In this document: positions 34,367-43,115 of the stretch, one piece after another
How positions within the stretch are numbered: position 1 is the stretch's first letter
Layout of the letters: every line of letters starts with the position of its first letter
Notes under the pieces: generated by a model
What the model was told of the DNA's origin: nothing
Database searches by the model: none
Seen by the model: the letters and a program-made list of their open reading frames with translations, nothing else
Translations under genes and position numbers: made by a program
Assembly (NCBI GenBank): GCA_965249205.1
Contig: CBDFLL010000005.1
Location: 558,001 to 622,000, forward strand
DNA from: JAQBVV01 sp965249205
Lineage (GTDB): Bacteria; Acidobacteriota; Vicinamibacteria; Vicinamibacterales; UBA2999
Direction: 5' to 3'
DNA: 64,000 nucleotides

Positions 34367-34921
34367 ATGGCGAAGAAGAAGTCGAAACGCACGGCGAGGA
34401 AGTCGACGAAAATTCCTGCTTCGCGCGTGCGCGCCAGACCGGTCCCATGGGACCAGAGACCCTGGGTTCACACCGACGCCGGTGGCGGCCACGGCGAGGA
34501 ACACAGCGACACTCCTCACGCCGACGCGCCGCACGAGGACGCTCCCCACGCCGACGGGGGGTCGCACCAGGACAGCCACAGCGATCACGGCGACGCCTAT
34601 CTGGACTCGGCGCACTTCGACCACCCGCACGATGACTGGCACTTCGACGGGCGGCACGTGGACTCGTCGTATCGCGACGCTCCGAACCCCCACTGGGATA
34701 GACACGGGGACGAGGCGCACCGCGACGCAGGGCACACCGACTGGCACTACGACGAGGGGAAGGCGCCCTCCGGGTCAGGGGCTCTCGGAGCTTCGTATGA
34801 CATGGATGCGCTCTTTGCCCGCCTGGAAGATACGCTCGCACGCAGCGAGGAGCGTCTGGCAGGGCAGATCGAAAAGGCCCTCAGTGCCAGCGGCGCACGG
34901 AAAACACGTAAACGGCGGTAG
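34367..34921 (+). CDS. [HY]xD-repeat protein 3, candidate peptide substrate
   Basis: 184 residues from ATG 34367 (chosen because MAKKKSKRTARKSTK matches the start of protein 2; a GTG 69 bases upstream is possible). Same architecture: basic tail, VPWDQRPWVHTDAGGG, about 19 H/Y-x-D triplets (HSD, HAD, HED, HQD, YLD, HFD, HVD, YRD, HWD, HRD, HTD, HYD), and the helix MDALFARLEDTLARSEERLAGQIEKAL. Likely a paralogue by duplication. The 135 bases between proteins 2 and 3 carry no gene. Last gene of the putative operon. Confidence 0.8.
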   Translation: MAKKKSKRTARKSTKIPASRVRARPVPWDQRPWVHTDAGGGHGEEHSDTPHADAPHEDAPHADGGSHQDSHSDHGDAYLDSAHFDHPHDDWHFDGRHVDSSYRDAPNPHWDRHGDEAHRDAGHTDWHYDEGKAPSGSGALGASYDMDALFARLEDTLARSEERLAGQIEKALSASGARKTRKRR

Positions 34922-34965
34922 CGGATTATAGTCAGCGGCACACGTCCAAGAGGAGGCACAACATC

Positions 34966-35880
34966 ATGAAGTGGAACCGCCGTGAATTCCTGGCAACGTC
35001 GTCATTGGCACTCGCCGCCGGCGCCCTGCGATCGGTGCCCGTGCTTGGGCAGGCACCCGCCGCCACCGGTACCTTCACGGAGTTACGTAACGGCGTTGGA
35101 TATTTTCTTGCGCGCGGGGCCACGATCGGATGGGCGGTCACACCCGATGCGCTTGTCGTTGTGGATACACAGTTCCCGGATACGGCCGAGATCTGCCTGC
35201 AAGGGCTCGAGCAGCGCTCGACTCGCCGCATCGACGCCGTCATCAACACGCATCATCATGGCGATCACATCGGCGGTAACGCTGTCTTCCAGCCGAAAGC
35301 GGAGATGATCGTCTCGCACGAGCGCGTGCCTGGTCTTCAGCGGGCAGCCGCAGAGGCGGCCGGCGCCGATGCACCGCCACAAGCGTACGCCGACACGACG
35401 TTCGCTGACCGGTGGCGACAGTCGTTTGGCGATGTCACGATGTCGGCGTGGCACTACGGTCCCGGACATACCGGCGGCGACGCGGTGGTCCTGTTCGAGG
35501 AGGCGAACGTCGCGCACCTGGGTGACCTTGGCTATCACGAGCGTCATGCGAACATCGACCCACCGGCTGGCGCGTCCGCTCGGAGCTGGGTGTCGGTGCT
35601 CGAGAGGACAACCGCTGAGTTAGACAGCGATACGATCTTCCTCGTCGGGCACACCAAGGCCGGCCTCGGCCCCGTCATGTCCATCAGCGACGTACTGCGG
35701 TTCCGGGACTATCTGACGGCGGTCCTTGAATACGTGGAGCGCGGTCTGGCGCGTGGGCAATCGAAGGCCGAACTGGCCGCGCTCGAGGTGCTGCCGCCCT
35801 TCGAGAACTTCGGCTCGGTGCCGCCCAACCTCACACTCGGCACGTTCATCGAGAAGGTCGTCGACGAGCTCTCTGCGTAA
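34966..35880 (+). CDS. Tat-exported MBL-fold metallo-hydrolase
   Basis: 304 residues. N terminus NRREFLATSSLALAAGA is a twin-arginine signal. The MBL zinc site is THHHGDHIGG, with the later His in GPGHTGGDAVV and the bridging Asp in HLGDLGYHERHANIDPP, then FLVGHTKAG. Similar to the quinoprotein-relay or Atm-like MBL groups rather than to beta-lactamases; substrate unknown. ATG 34966 after AGAGGAGGCACAACATC. Same strand as the peptide cluster but with a separate, well-placed ribosome site and no functional link seen. Confidence 0.88.
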   Translation: MKWNRREFLATSSLALAAGALRSVPVLGQAPAATGTFTELRNGVGYFLARGATIGWAVTPDALVVVDTQFPDTAEICLQGLEQRSTRRIDAVINTHHHGDHIGGNAVFQPKAEMIVSHERVPGLQRAAAEAAGADAPPQAYADTTFADRWRQSFGDVTMSAWHYGPGHTGGDAVVLFEEANVAHLGDLGYHERHANIDPPAGASARSWVSVLERTTAELDSDTIFLVGHTKAGLGPVMSISDVLRFRDYLTAVLEYVERGLARGQSKAELAALEVLPPFENFGSVPPNLTLGTFIEKVVDELSA

Positions 35881-35889
35881 CGCGGAGAG

Positions 35890-36855
35890 CTACTGCGAAC
35901 CTGCCGCCGCACGGCCCGCACGGATCGCGGCATCGATCGGCACCGACAGGCCGCCGCCCACGCCGCCGCCACCGAGGATGCGGAAGCCGGATTCGACGCG
36001 CCGCGGCATGTCGGCTGCTCCGGCGGTGATGCCGCACGGCACGCTGTGCGCGAGGCAGGCCTCGAGCACCGTCTGGATCGCGGCCTCAGTCTCTGTCGAG
36101 TCGGGCGACACGCCGAGCGAATTCGACAAGTCGCTCGGACCGATGTAGAAACCGCCCACGCCGGGCACGGCCGCGATCTCATTCACGTGCTGCAGCCCTT
36201 CGGCCGTTTCGATCATCATGATCGCAATCAGGTCGCCCGCCGGATTGAGCGGCCAGAGGTCCGCGTGTTCCTTGTACTCAGGCATCGGTACGCCCCAGAA
36301 CCAGAGGGCGTTGTCCGGACCTGATCCGCGGAGTCCAAGCGGCTCCATCAGCGACGAGCCGCGCTGCTGCGGATAGCGCATCGCTCTCACGTTGCGGAGT
36401 GCCTGTTCTGGTGTGCCCACGCTGTTGAAGATCACGCCCATCAGGCCCTGATCGAGACCCTGCTTGATCACCCACTCGCTGCCCTCACGCGCGTAGGGCG
36501 CGAAGCGCGCCAGTGGCGCGACGTTCGGCTGGGGGCTGCCCTTCCTCACTGCTTCGGCCTTGTCGACCATGCCCAGGAGAAACAGCTGCAGCGTTTCAAA
36601 GTTCATCGGCGCGTGCTCGTAGTCGATGTACATCCAGTCGAGATCGGCCCTCGCGAGGGCGCGCGCATTTTGCAGCGACAGATCCTCGTTGCTGACACCG
36701 AAGGCGACGTCGCCTCGCGCGAGCGTCTCGATCATCGGATTCAGGTGAACGGGCGCCTGGGCGTATGGGGCGCTGACGAGGGCGCCAAGCATCGCCAGAC
36801 CGAGCGCGGCCGTCGCGACGATCGGCCCCGACGGACGAGGTGTAGTTTTCGGCAT
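35890..36855 (-). CDS. HpcH/HpaI-type aldolase family protein with signal peptide
   Basis: 321 residues. Residues 1-33 (ATAALGLAMLGALVSAPYAQA) form an export signal. The body is a PEP-type TIM barrel: MIETLARGDVAFGVSNEDLSLQNARALARADLDWMYIDYEHAPMNFE, then MMIETAEGLQHVNEIAAVPGVGGFYIGPSDLSNSLG, where the metal-binding Glu and Asp are expected. Cytosolic relatives perform retro-aldol cleavage of 4-hydroxy-2-oxo acids. Export of such an enzyme is unusual. Convergent with the MBL gene, 10 bases apart. Confidence 0.85.
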   Translation of the reverse strand: MPKTTPRPSGPIVATAALGLAMLGALVSAPYAQAPVHLNPMIETLARGDVAFGVSNEDLSLQNARALARADLDWMYIDYEHAPMNFETLQLFLLGMVDKAEAVRKGSPQPNVAPLARFAPYAREGSEWVIKQGLDQGLMGVIFNSVGTPEQALRNVRAMRYPQQRGSSLMEPLGLRGSGPDNALWFWGVPMPEYKEHADLWPLNPAGDLIAIMMIETAEGLQHVNEIAAVPGVGGFYIGPSDLSNSLGVSPDSTETEAAIQTVLEACLAHSVPCGITAGAADMPRRVESGFRILGGGGVGGGLSVPIDAAIRAGRAAAGSQ

Positions 36856-36908
36856 AGATGGAATCCTACCAGTAGCTTCCGGTTGGACGATGGAGGTGAA
36901 AGGAAAGG

Positions 36909-36940
36909 AGCCTCTGGCGTCTCGTCAGACACCAGAGGCT
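36909..36940 (-). terminator. Terminator hairpin after the CxxCH lipoprotein gene
   Basis: 9-bp stem AGCCTCTGG / CCAGAGGCT with a 14-nt loop, followed on the minus strand by CCTTTCCTTT. It lies 38 bases past the stop at 36978. Confidence 0.7.
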
Positions 36941-36977
36941 GTCGTGCGTTGCGGTGCGGCGACTCGCCGCCCTCGTG

Positions 36978-39143
36978 TTACTTCGCGGTCGGGTCGGGAC
37001 GGAGCTGGAACTTCACGATCTTGGCGACGTTATCGGTACCGCCTTCGGTGTGGAACGTCGTGCGCGTCCCCCACGTCGTGTAGAGGCCCTTGCCCTTCCA
37101 CCCGGTCGTCGGATCGTCGATGCGACCCTCCATGCCCTTGGCGAAGAAGCCCAGCGGATACGGCACGCGCAGCACCGTGAACTCGCCCGACTCTTTGTCC
37201 AGCGCAAGCAGCGCATCGGATGAATTACCCGTGGCGATCGGCGTATCCGCCCCCAGTCCGAACGTGTCGTACAGGTCAACCCAGTTGTAGTAGTGCGAGT
37301 CCGAGCTCCCGGGATATTCCACGTTCTGGAACTCAGGCCCGGGGGTCTGGTGCAACGTCCAGCCCTCCTGGCAGTGCTGACCCGTCGCGGTGGGGCCGTT
37401 CAACGGCCCCGTGCACAGCCGGCGATCGAAGCTGGCGAAGTGGCCGCTGGCCAGCACGGTCCAGACCACGCCCTCCCCGTCGACGTCCATTCCGCGCGGC
37501 GAGAAGCCCTGGACGTCGACATCCGGACCAAACGGAACTTCGTAATACTCGCTGATCGCCGTGGCCGGCGCGTTGTCGCCCGGATCGATCCGCGCGATTC
37601 CGCCCGGCATCCCGAGGAGCGTGCCCCAGACAGAGTTATCGGCCGGGCTCGGCATCACGCCGTAGAAGCCCCGGTTCAGGTTCCGGTCCATGTTCGGATT
37701 GGCCGGCTCGTCGGCCTCGGTGTATGCGTCGCGGGTGCCGTTCCCATTGTGATCGAGAATCATCGCCGTCCATCCCTGCGACGCCGCCTCGTCACCGGTC
37801 TCGTCGTACATCTTGGTGTTCAACCACCCGACAACGTTGCCGCCGCCGCTGGTCCACAGCGTGTGGTTCTCGTCGTCATGCGCGAAAAACAGGTGATGCG
37901 TGCCGAAGCAGGTGTTGATGAGCTTGGTCTCGTCGGTACTCGGGTCGTACACCGCTAACTGGCGGCCGGACCGAGTGGTCGGCGTGGCCTGCGCGGAGGG
38001 ATGCGACGATCCCGGCCCGCAGAACTCCGGATGGTCGTCGTCCGATCGAATCCGAGACGTGGTCCACACTCGTCCGAGGTGGTCCATCATCGGGTTGTGG
38101 ACATTAGACTGACCCGGCCAGATAGCCTCCTCGCCCCAGTAGGCCGACGCCATGAAGCCGGTCTGAAGCGCCTTGGTCGCCGTCTCTGGATCGCGCAGCG
38201 GCACGGGCACCTCGCTTGCCGTGTGCGTGACGGGATCGAGCACCGGGAGGAACTCGGCGCTGAGTTCCGTGGCCCCGTACATCTTGCCGTTGGCGTTCAC
38301 CGTCGGGTCACGCTTGTCGGTACCGATCGAGTCGTGGAGGTAGACGCCGGGATTGACCCAGTCCCACTGACTGACAACGAGGTTTCGCTCCTGGCCCTGT
38401 GGCCGGGGCGGCGTTTCGGCAGGGATTTCGCCGGCGGCAACGCGATCGGTCCAGTCGGCATACATCTCCAGCGTCGGGCGCAAGCCCATTTCGGTGACTC
38501 CCGCGACCATGTTCTGGCCCGCCTGCCCGGACTGGAGGCGGCGCAGCCAAGCATCGGTTGAGGACTCAAACTCGCCGAGGCTTGCGGGAATCGTGCGGGT
38601 GCCCTCGTTGCCGAGTTGATGGCACGACTCGCAGCGGTCGGTCTTGACGAGCCGGACGTAGTGCGCTTGCGAGCTGAGGGCTGCTGGGAAGCCGTTCCCT
38701 TCAGGGCCCGTGCCGGGAAACTCACTCGCAGCCGGAATATTCAGCATCGAATACCAGTACATGGCCGGGTAGTACTCAGCGGCCGCTGCCGCACTCGGCG
38801 CCGGCACGGCCATCAGGTCCAGCGCCTCGCCTGGCGCGGCCTGCACTTTGGCCGAGTCGACGAGGCCGTAGCCTCGTACCCAGACGTCATAGTTGGCGTC
38901 CGGCAGATCGGGCACGACGTACTGCCCGAGGTCGTCGGTGACCACAATCCGCGAGAACTTGGTGGGCAGGTCGGTTGTTTCCGCGATGACCCACACCCCG
39001 GCTTCGGGACCGTTCGGGCCCGTCACAACGCCGCCAATATCGTCGGCGTCGACCGCAACCTGACTAGCGCCCCCTCCGCATGCGACCGCCAGTAGAGCGG
39101 TGCAGAGCACAGCAACGCCACGAAAAATGCCTGTCATCTTCAT
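36978..39143 (-). CDS. Lipoprotein with carboxypeptidase-like domain, CxxCH heme-type motif and propeller
   Basis: 721 residues from ATG 39143 (GAGGGGACAT precedes it; an upstream in-frame start would spoil the lipobox). Lipobox LLAVAC at residues near 20, then GGVVTGPNGPEAGVWVIAETTD-type carboxypeptidase regulatory domain, CESCHQLGNEG (CxxCH, a c-type heme site candidate) near residue 190, and beta-propeller-like repeats from about residue 300 (LINTCFGTHHLFFAHDDENHTLWTSGGGNVVGW; FSPRGMDVDGEGVVWTVLASG). Outer-membrane or periplasmic location likely. Resembles secreted proteins of unknown function common in Acidobacteriota. First in a group of three lipoprotein-like genes. Confidence 0.82.
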   Translation of the reverse strand: MKMTGIFRGVAVLCTALLAVACGGGASQVAVDADDIGGVVTGPNGPEAGVWVIAETTDLPTKFSRIVVTDDLGQYVVPDLPDANYDVWVRGYGLVDSAKVQAAPGEALDLMAVPAPSAAAAAEYYPAMYWYSMLNIPAASEFPGTGPEGNGFPAALSSQAHYVRLVKTDRCESCHQLGNEGTRTIPASLGEFESSTDAWLRRLQSGQAGQNMVAGVTEMGLRPTLEMYADWTDRVAAGEIPAETPPRPQGQERNLVVSQWDWVNPGVYLHDSIGTDKRDPTVNANGKMYGATELSAEFLPVLDPVTHTASEVPVPLRDPETATKALQTGFMASAYWGEEAIWPGQSNVHNPMMDHLGRVWTTSRIRSDDDHPEFCGPGSSHPSAQATPTTRSGRQLAVYDPSTDETKLINTCFGTHHLFFAHDDENHTLWTSGGGNVVGWLNTKMYDETGDEAASQGWTAMILDHNGNGTRDAYTEADEPANPNMDRNLNRGFYGVMPSPADNSVWGTLLGMPGGIARIDPGDNAPATAISEYYEVPFGPDVDVQGFSPRGMDVDGEGVVWTVLASGHFASFDRRLCTGPLNGPTATGQHCQEGWTLHQTPGPEFQNVEYPGSSDSHYYNWVDLYDTFGLGADTPIATGNSSDALLALDKESGEFTVLRVPYPLGFFAKGMEGRIDDPTTGWKGKGLYTTWGTRTTFHTEGGTDNVAKIVKFQLRPDPTAK

Positions 39144-39230
39144 ATGTCCCCTCTTTTTGAGCCTGGGCCCAGTGGTGGCGAGCCCGTCGAAAAACAGCCG
39201 AATCGTAACACAACCCAAGATAAATGCCGA

Positions 39231-40721
39231 CTACCGATTAGACGCATAGGCCCCTACGTCAGCGCTGCCCATGCCGCTGCAACTGACCTCCCCGTAGCGA
39301 GAGAATTTCTGGATCCTCTGCCCGCTGTCCACCTCTCCCGTGAAGATATTGCCCTCGGTATCGACGGCCAGGTCATGAATCCAATGGAATTCGCCAATCT
39401 GTCGGCCGGACCGGCCGATTCGATCCAACTCGGTGAAGTTCTCCCGGTTGACGATATAGAACGTGCCGTTGGCCAGATCCCCTACGTACAGGCAGGTTTC
39501 GCCGGGATCGGTCGAGAGCGCCGCCGACACGGCCGTGCCGCTGGCGGTGTACGGGGCGATCTGGATGTCCGCGACGAATCCGCACTTGCCTGGCTCTGCG
39601 TTCGGATTGCTGCACGGCTCACCCACGGCGTCCACGTCAAAGACCTGAATGCGGTTGTTACCACGATCACAGACATACAGCAGCCCATCCGCGCTGAGGT
39701 CCGCACAGTGCAGCGGACTCCGGAAGAACATCGGTGTCATGTCGCCTGCCTTGTAGTCGGCAGCCCATGGGCCGGCGTCATACGGGTCGATCTCGGTGCC
39801 CTCCGGATCGTCCACCGGGTTCTGCCCGTATGCTCCGAAGTGGCCCACATACTGGCCCGTCTCGGCGTCCACGACGAGCACACGCCGGTTACCGTACCCG
39901 TCGGCAACAAACATTCGGTTGGTCTGTGGATCCACGCTCATGTCCGCAACGAGATACGGCTGGGGTGTACCGTTGGGGCCCCCATCGATGTTCTCGCTGT
40001 CGGGCCCTTCCATGCCGGCATGGCCGATCTGGTAGACGAACTCGCCCTCCGCCGTGAATTTCAGGATGTGTGAATCGTCGCCGTAGGTAGCCGCCCACGG
40101 AAACTGCCCCGTAAAGTCCTGCCCGTTGCCTGAGATATAGACGAAATCGTTGTGGTCGACGAAGATGCCGTGCTCGCGCGCAGGCCAGAAGCATCCGTCC
40201 TCTTCACGGCAGTGCTCCTCAAGAAAACCTGGATCTGACGGGCCTCCCCAGGCGTCAAGCAGGTTACCTTCCCTGTCGAACTTGAGCACGGAGGGCGCCG
40301 GCACGCAGCAGCCTGAGGTCCGGTCGGCAAACACCCTCGGATTGCCCAAGCCATCCACCGGCACCCCGTCCGCGTTCGTGCCCGCTACTTCCAGGCCGGC
40401 CGCGGCGCTGGGCTCCAGAGCCCTCGGCCGGTGATACACCCAGACGTTGTCGTGCGAATCAACGGCGATGCCCCCGACCTGACTGATGCGCCAGTCGTTG
40501 GGCAGCGGCTTGGGCCAGCCGGGATCGACTATGAAGCTCGGGGCGGAGGCGCCATCAGGCACCCGCGAAGCCGAGCGCGCCGCAAGGCGCTCGAAGGTCT
40601 CCGCTTGATCCACTCCGAATACGGATTCCGCCTGCTCGACTGGGTCGCCGCCGGCGCACGCCGACACCGCCAGCCCACAGCCAAGGAGAACAGCGAGGCC
40701 GATACTTTTTGGGTACATCAT
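39231..40721 (-). CDS. NHL-repeat (six-bladed propeller) lipoprotein
   Basis: 496 residues. Lipobox LAVSACAGG near residue 20. NHL-type blades follow: ISQVGGIAVDSHDNVWVYHRP, SVLKFDREGNLLDAWG, HGIFVDHNDFVYISGNG, VDPQTNRMFVADGYGNRRVLVVDAETG, GLLYVCDRGNNRIQVFDVD, HWIHDLAVDTEGNIFTGEVDSGQRIQKF. Usually protein- or ligand-binding, some with lyase activity. Several cysteines (GCCVP, HCREEDGCFW, GKCGF) may form disulfides in the periplasm. Divergent from a related NHL protein at 41044. Confidence 0.88.
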   Translation of the reverse strand: MMYPKSIGLAVLLGCGLAVSACAGGDPVEQAESVFGVDQAETFERLAARSASRVPDGASAPSFIVDPGWPKPLPNDWRISQVGGIAVDSHDNVWVYHRPRALEPSAAAGLEVAGTNADGVPVDGLGNPRVFADRTSGCCVPAPSVLKFDREGNLLDAWGGPSDPGFLEEHCREEDGCFWPAREHGIFVDHNDFVYISGNGQDFTGQFPWAATYGDDSHILKFTAEGEFVYQIGHAGMEGPDSENIDGGPNGTPQPYLVADMSVDPQTNRMFVADGYGNRRVLVVDAETGQYVGHFGAYGQNPVDDPEGTEIDPYDAGPWAADYKAGDMTPMFFRSPLHCADLSADGLLYVCDRGNNRIQVFDVDAVGEPCSNPNAEPGKCGFVADIQIAPYTASGTAVSAALSTDPGETCLYVGDLANGTFYIVNRENFTELDRIGRSGRQIGEFHWIHDLAVDTEGNIFTGEVDSGQRIQKFSRYGEVSCSGMGSADVGAYASNR

Positions 40722-41043
40722 GAATTGCCCTCAGGAAGAAAGTGACCTGCCGACGGAGCCGCACCATCGTCGTTGCCGACGGGTAATAATAGCCGCATCC
40801 AGGATGTGAACCAAGGTCCGTTCCCGGCGCCCGCGGCGCCATGCGTGCGGGTGGCACGAAGAGGGAGAAAACGTGAGCGACGACCGGTTGATAAGAGAAA
40901 GCTCCGGCGACGAGTGCCCTGAGCGCGAGAGCGAAGAGAACGCAGGTCGCGAGGATGCGTCGCTCGTCGAATGCAGACGGACTTTTACCACGGGCTGAAG
41001 GCGCAGCCATGTCACAAATAGGGGTTGCCTAGGAGTTATCGCT
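40722..41043. other. 322-bp divergent promoter region
   Basis: Between two divergently read NHL lipoprotein genes. AT-richer pockets around 40770-40800 and 41010-41035 may hold promoters. No gene seen. Confidence 0.5.
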
Positions 41044-42048
41044 ATGTCACCTGCGAACACCGTCCGCCGTCGCTTCTTCCGCGTATTCGTCGCGGCTACT
41101 CTGCTGGTCTCCATGCACGCCTGCGCACCGGACCAGACCGATCCATCATCCGAAGCTGCTGAGGGCGCCGCGGTTGATGGCACCGCAGCGGCTTCGTTGC
41201 CAAATCCATTCCAACTCGTGGAGAACTGGGCCCAATTACCAGAGGGCGTGATCTGGGGGCAGGCGATCGCGGTCGACATGGACGCGGATGGCAATCTGTA
41301 CGTGTTCCACCGTTGCTCTTCCGACACCTGTGTGGATCGCTCGGAGCCGCCGCTGCTGAAATTCAATTCGTCGGGCGAGTTGCTGATGAGCTGGGGGGAA
41401 GGCTTGTTTGTCTATCCTCACGGGCTAGACGTCGATCACGAGGGCAATATCTGGGTGACCGACGCCCGCCACGAGGGCGGCAAGGGCGAGGTGTTGATGA
41501 CGATCGGTACCCCGGGCGTCTCCGGCGACGGTCCGTACACCTTCGACGGCGTTTCCGATGTCGCGGTGGCTGACAATGGCGACATCTTTGTTGCCGACGG
41601 TCATCTCAACAATCGCATCGCGAAATACGCGCCGGATGGCGCATTTCTCAAGGCCTGGGGCCAGGCCGGCACGGGGCCGGGCGAACTCAACCAGCCGCAT
41701 TCCATCTCGATCGATTCCCAGGGACGGGTCTTCGTCGCCGATCGCAACAACAACCGCGTGCAGATCTTCGATCCGGAAGGTGAATTCATCGATGCCTGGA
41801 CGCAGTTTGGGCGTCCCAGCGGGCTCCATGTGTCCGCCGACGACACACTGTACGTTGCCGACTCGCAATCAACCGAGGAGATCAACCCAGGGTTCGAAAT
41901 GGGTATCTACTACGGCAGCGCGGTCGACGGCCGCGTGGAGGGATTCATCGGCGACATCCTGACCGAGAGCGTGACCAACGCTCCAGACGGCAACCTGTTC
42001 TCAGGCCTGGTCGCGGGCCGCGGCTTGCAACACTTCGTCCGTGAGTAA
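41044..42048 (+). CDS. NHL-repeat lipoprotein, shorter paralogue
   Basis: 334 residues. Lipobox LLVSMHACAPD near residue 27. NHL blades: IWGQAIAVDMDADGNLYVFHR, YPHGLDVDHEGNIWVTDARH, GVSDVAVADNGDIFVADGHLNNRIAKYAPDGAFLKAWG, PHSISIDSQGRVFVADRNNNRVQIFDPEGEFIDAW, SGLHVSADDTLYVADS. Similar in type to peptidylglycine alpha-hydroxyglycine lyase propellers, though catalytic residues cannot be judged. ATG 41044, after GGAGTTATCGCT. Confidence 0.88.
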   Translation: MSPANTVRRRFFRVFVAATLLVSMHACAPDQTDPSSEAAEGAAVDGTAAASLPNPFQLVENWAQLPEGVIWGQAIAVDMDADGNLYVFHRCSSDTCVDRSEPPLLKFNSSGELLMSWGEGLFVYPHGLDVDHEGNIWVTDARHEGGKGEVLMTIGTPGVSGDGPYTFDGVSDVAVADNGDIFVADGHLNNRIAKYAPDGAFLKAWGQAGTGPGELNQPHSISIDSQGRVFVADRNNNRVQIFDPEGEFIDAWTQFGRPSGLHVSADDTLYVADSQSTEEINPGFEMGIYYGSAVDGRVEGFIGDILTESVTNAPDGNLFSGLVAGRGLQHFVRE

Positions 42049-42128
42049 CGCCCTGGGCCGCTGACATCTAGGGGGACCCTCCACCTTCCCCCTGGCTCGA
42101 TCCAATCGATGGGTAGAGTCGGAGCGCG

Positions 42129-42944
42129 CTACTCGGAATCGCGAAGAACCCCGTAGTGATAGGCTCCTTCGATCACGCCGCTCGTGTAATAGCCGCTCAA
42201 ACCTCTGAATTCCCCTTTCGCGAAATACACTCGTAGATTGGGGTTCTCATGCATCGCGTCCTTCACATTTCGTACTAGCTGGTCATCAGCGTTCCTCACG
42301 AGCACGCCGGCGAAACCGGCCGTGAGAGGGAAGATATCGTTCCCGCTGTCGCCGCAGAACACCACCTGCTCCTTCGGAGTGCCGTATTCTTTGGCGACGT
42401 ATTCCAGCGCGGTCTGTTTTGTCGCGCTCTTCGGCAAGAGATCGATCAGGCCCTTGTGGTCCGGCACGTCGACGCTGTAGACGACGACTTCGTCGAACTT
42501 CCCTTCCACCAGCCCGTTCACACTCCCCAGAACCGCATCCTGCTTGTCCAGATCCACGTAGTAGCTCTGCTTGAACTGGTTGAGGTGCTCGCGTTCCTGC
42601 TCCCGCAGACCGTCCACCCCGGCCACGGCCTCTCTGATGGCGGTCGCATCCCATCTCGGACTTGAGCGTCTGACATGATCGGTCCATCCATCGTCGAACG
42701 TCCACGCGCCGCCTTCCCTTTTCCGTATCGTCGTACCGACATCACCGCACAAGACATCCGGAAATCTCACGCCGAACTCCTGAATCGCACGCTCGGTCAG
42801 ACTCAAGTTCCTTCCCGTCACGTACACGACCAGCACGCCCTGTTGTTCCGTCAACTCATTGAACAGGCCGATGGCCTTGTCGTCAGCCTTCCAACTGCCA
42901 TTCGGCAGCAGCGTCCTGTCCAAGTCAGTGGCCAAAATTTTCAC
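42129..42944 (-). CDS. HAD-superfamily sugar phosphatase, sucrose-phosphate phosphatase type
   Basis: 271 residues. HAD motifs: MKILATDLDRTLLPNG (DxDxT), VVYVTGRNL (motif II), KQTALEYVAKEYGTP with the motif III lysine, and FCGDSGNDIFPL (GDSxND, motif IV). Cap region (class C2B) resembles sucrose-6-phosphate phosphatase. Its neighbour sucrose phosphorylase strengthens a role in making or recycling sucrose-type glycosides, possibly glucosylglycerate. Substrate not assignable from sequence alone. Confidence 0.85.
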   Translation of the reverse strand: MKILATDLDRTLLPNGSWKADDKAIGLFNELTEQQGVLVVYVTGRNLSLTERAIQEFGVRFPDVLCGDVGTTIRKREGGAWTFDDGWTDHVRRSSPRWDATAIREAVAGVDGLREQEREHLNQFKQSYYVDLDKQDAVLGSVNGLVEGKFDEVVVYSVDVPDHKGLIDLLPKSATKQTALEYVAKEYGTPKEQVVFCGDSGNDIFPLTAGFAGVLVRNADDQLVRNVKDAMHENPNLRVYFAKGEFRGLSGYYTSGVIEGAYHYGVLRDSE

Positions 42945-43115
42945 GGGCGTCTCCCACGCAGCGTCCCTTCAGCAGACCTTCGAATGATTACTGGTGATGT
43001 CGTGTCGTTAATCGCCTCGCGGCTGCGCGGCGGCCCAGCGGCCCAGCGGCCCAAGGCGCACAGCGGCTCAGCACCACCCAAGCTGCTCTTGTGCCGGGCC
43101 TTGATGGATGCCCAC

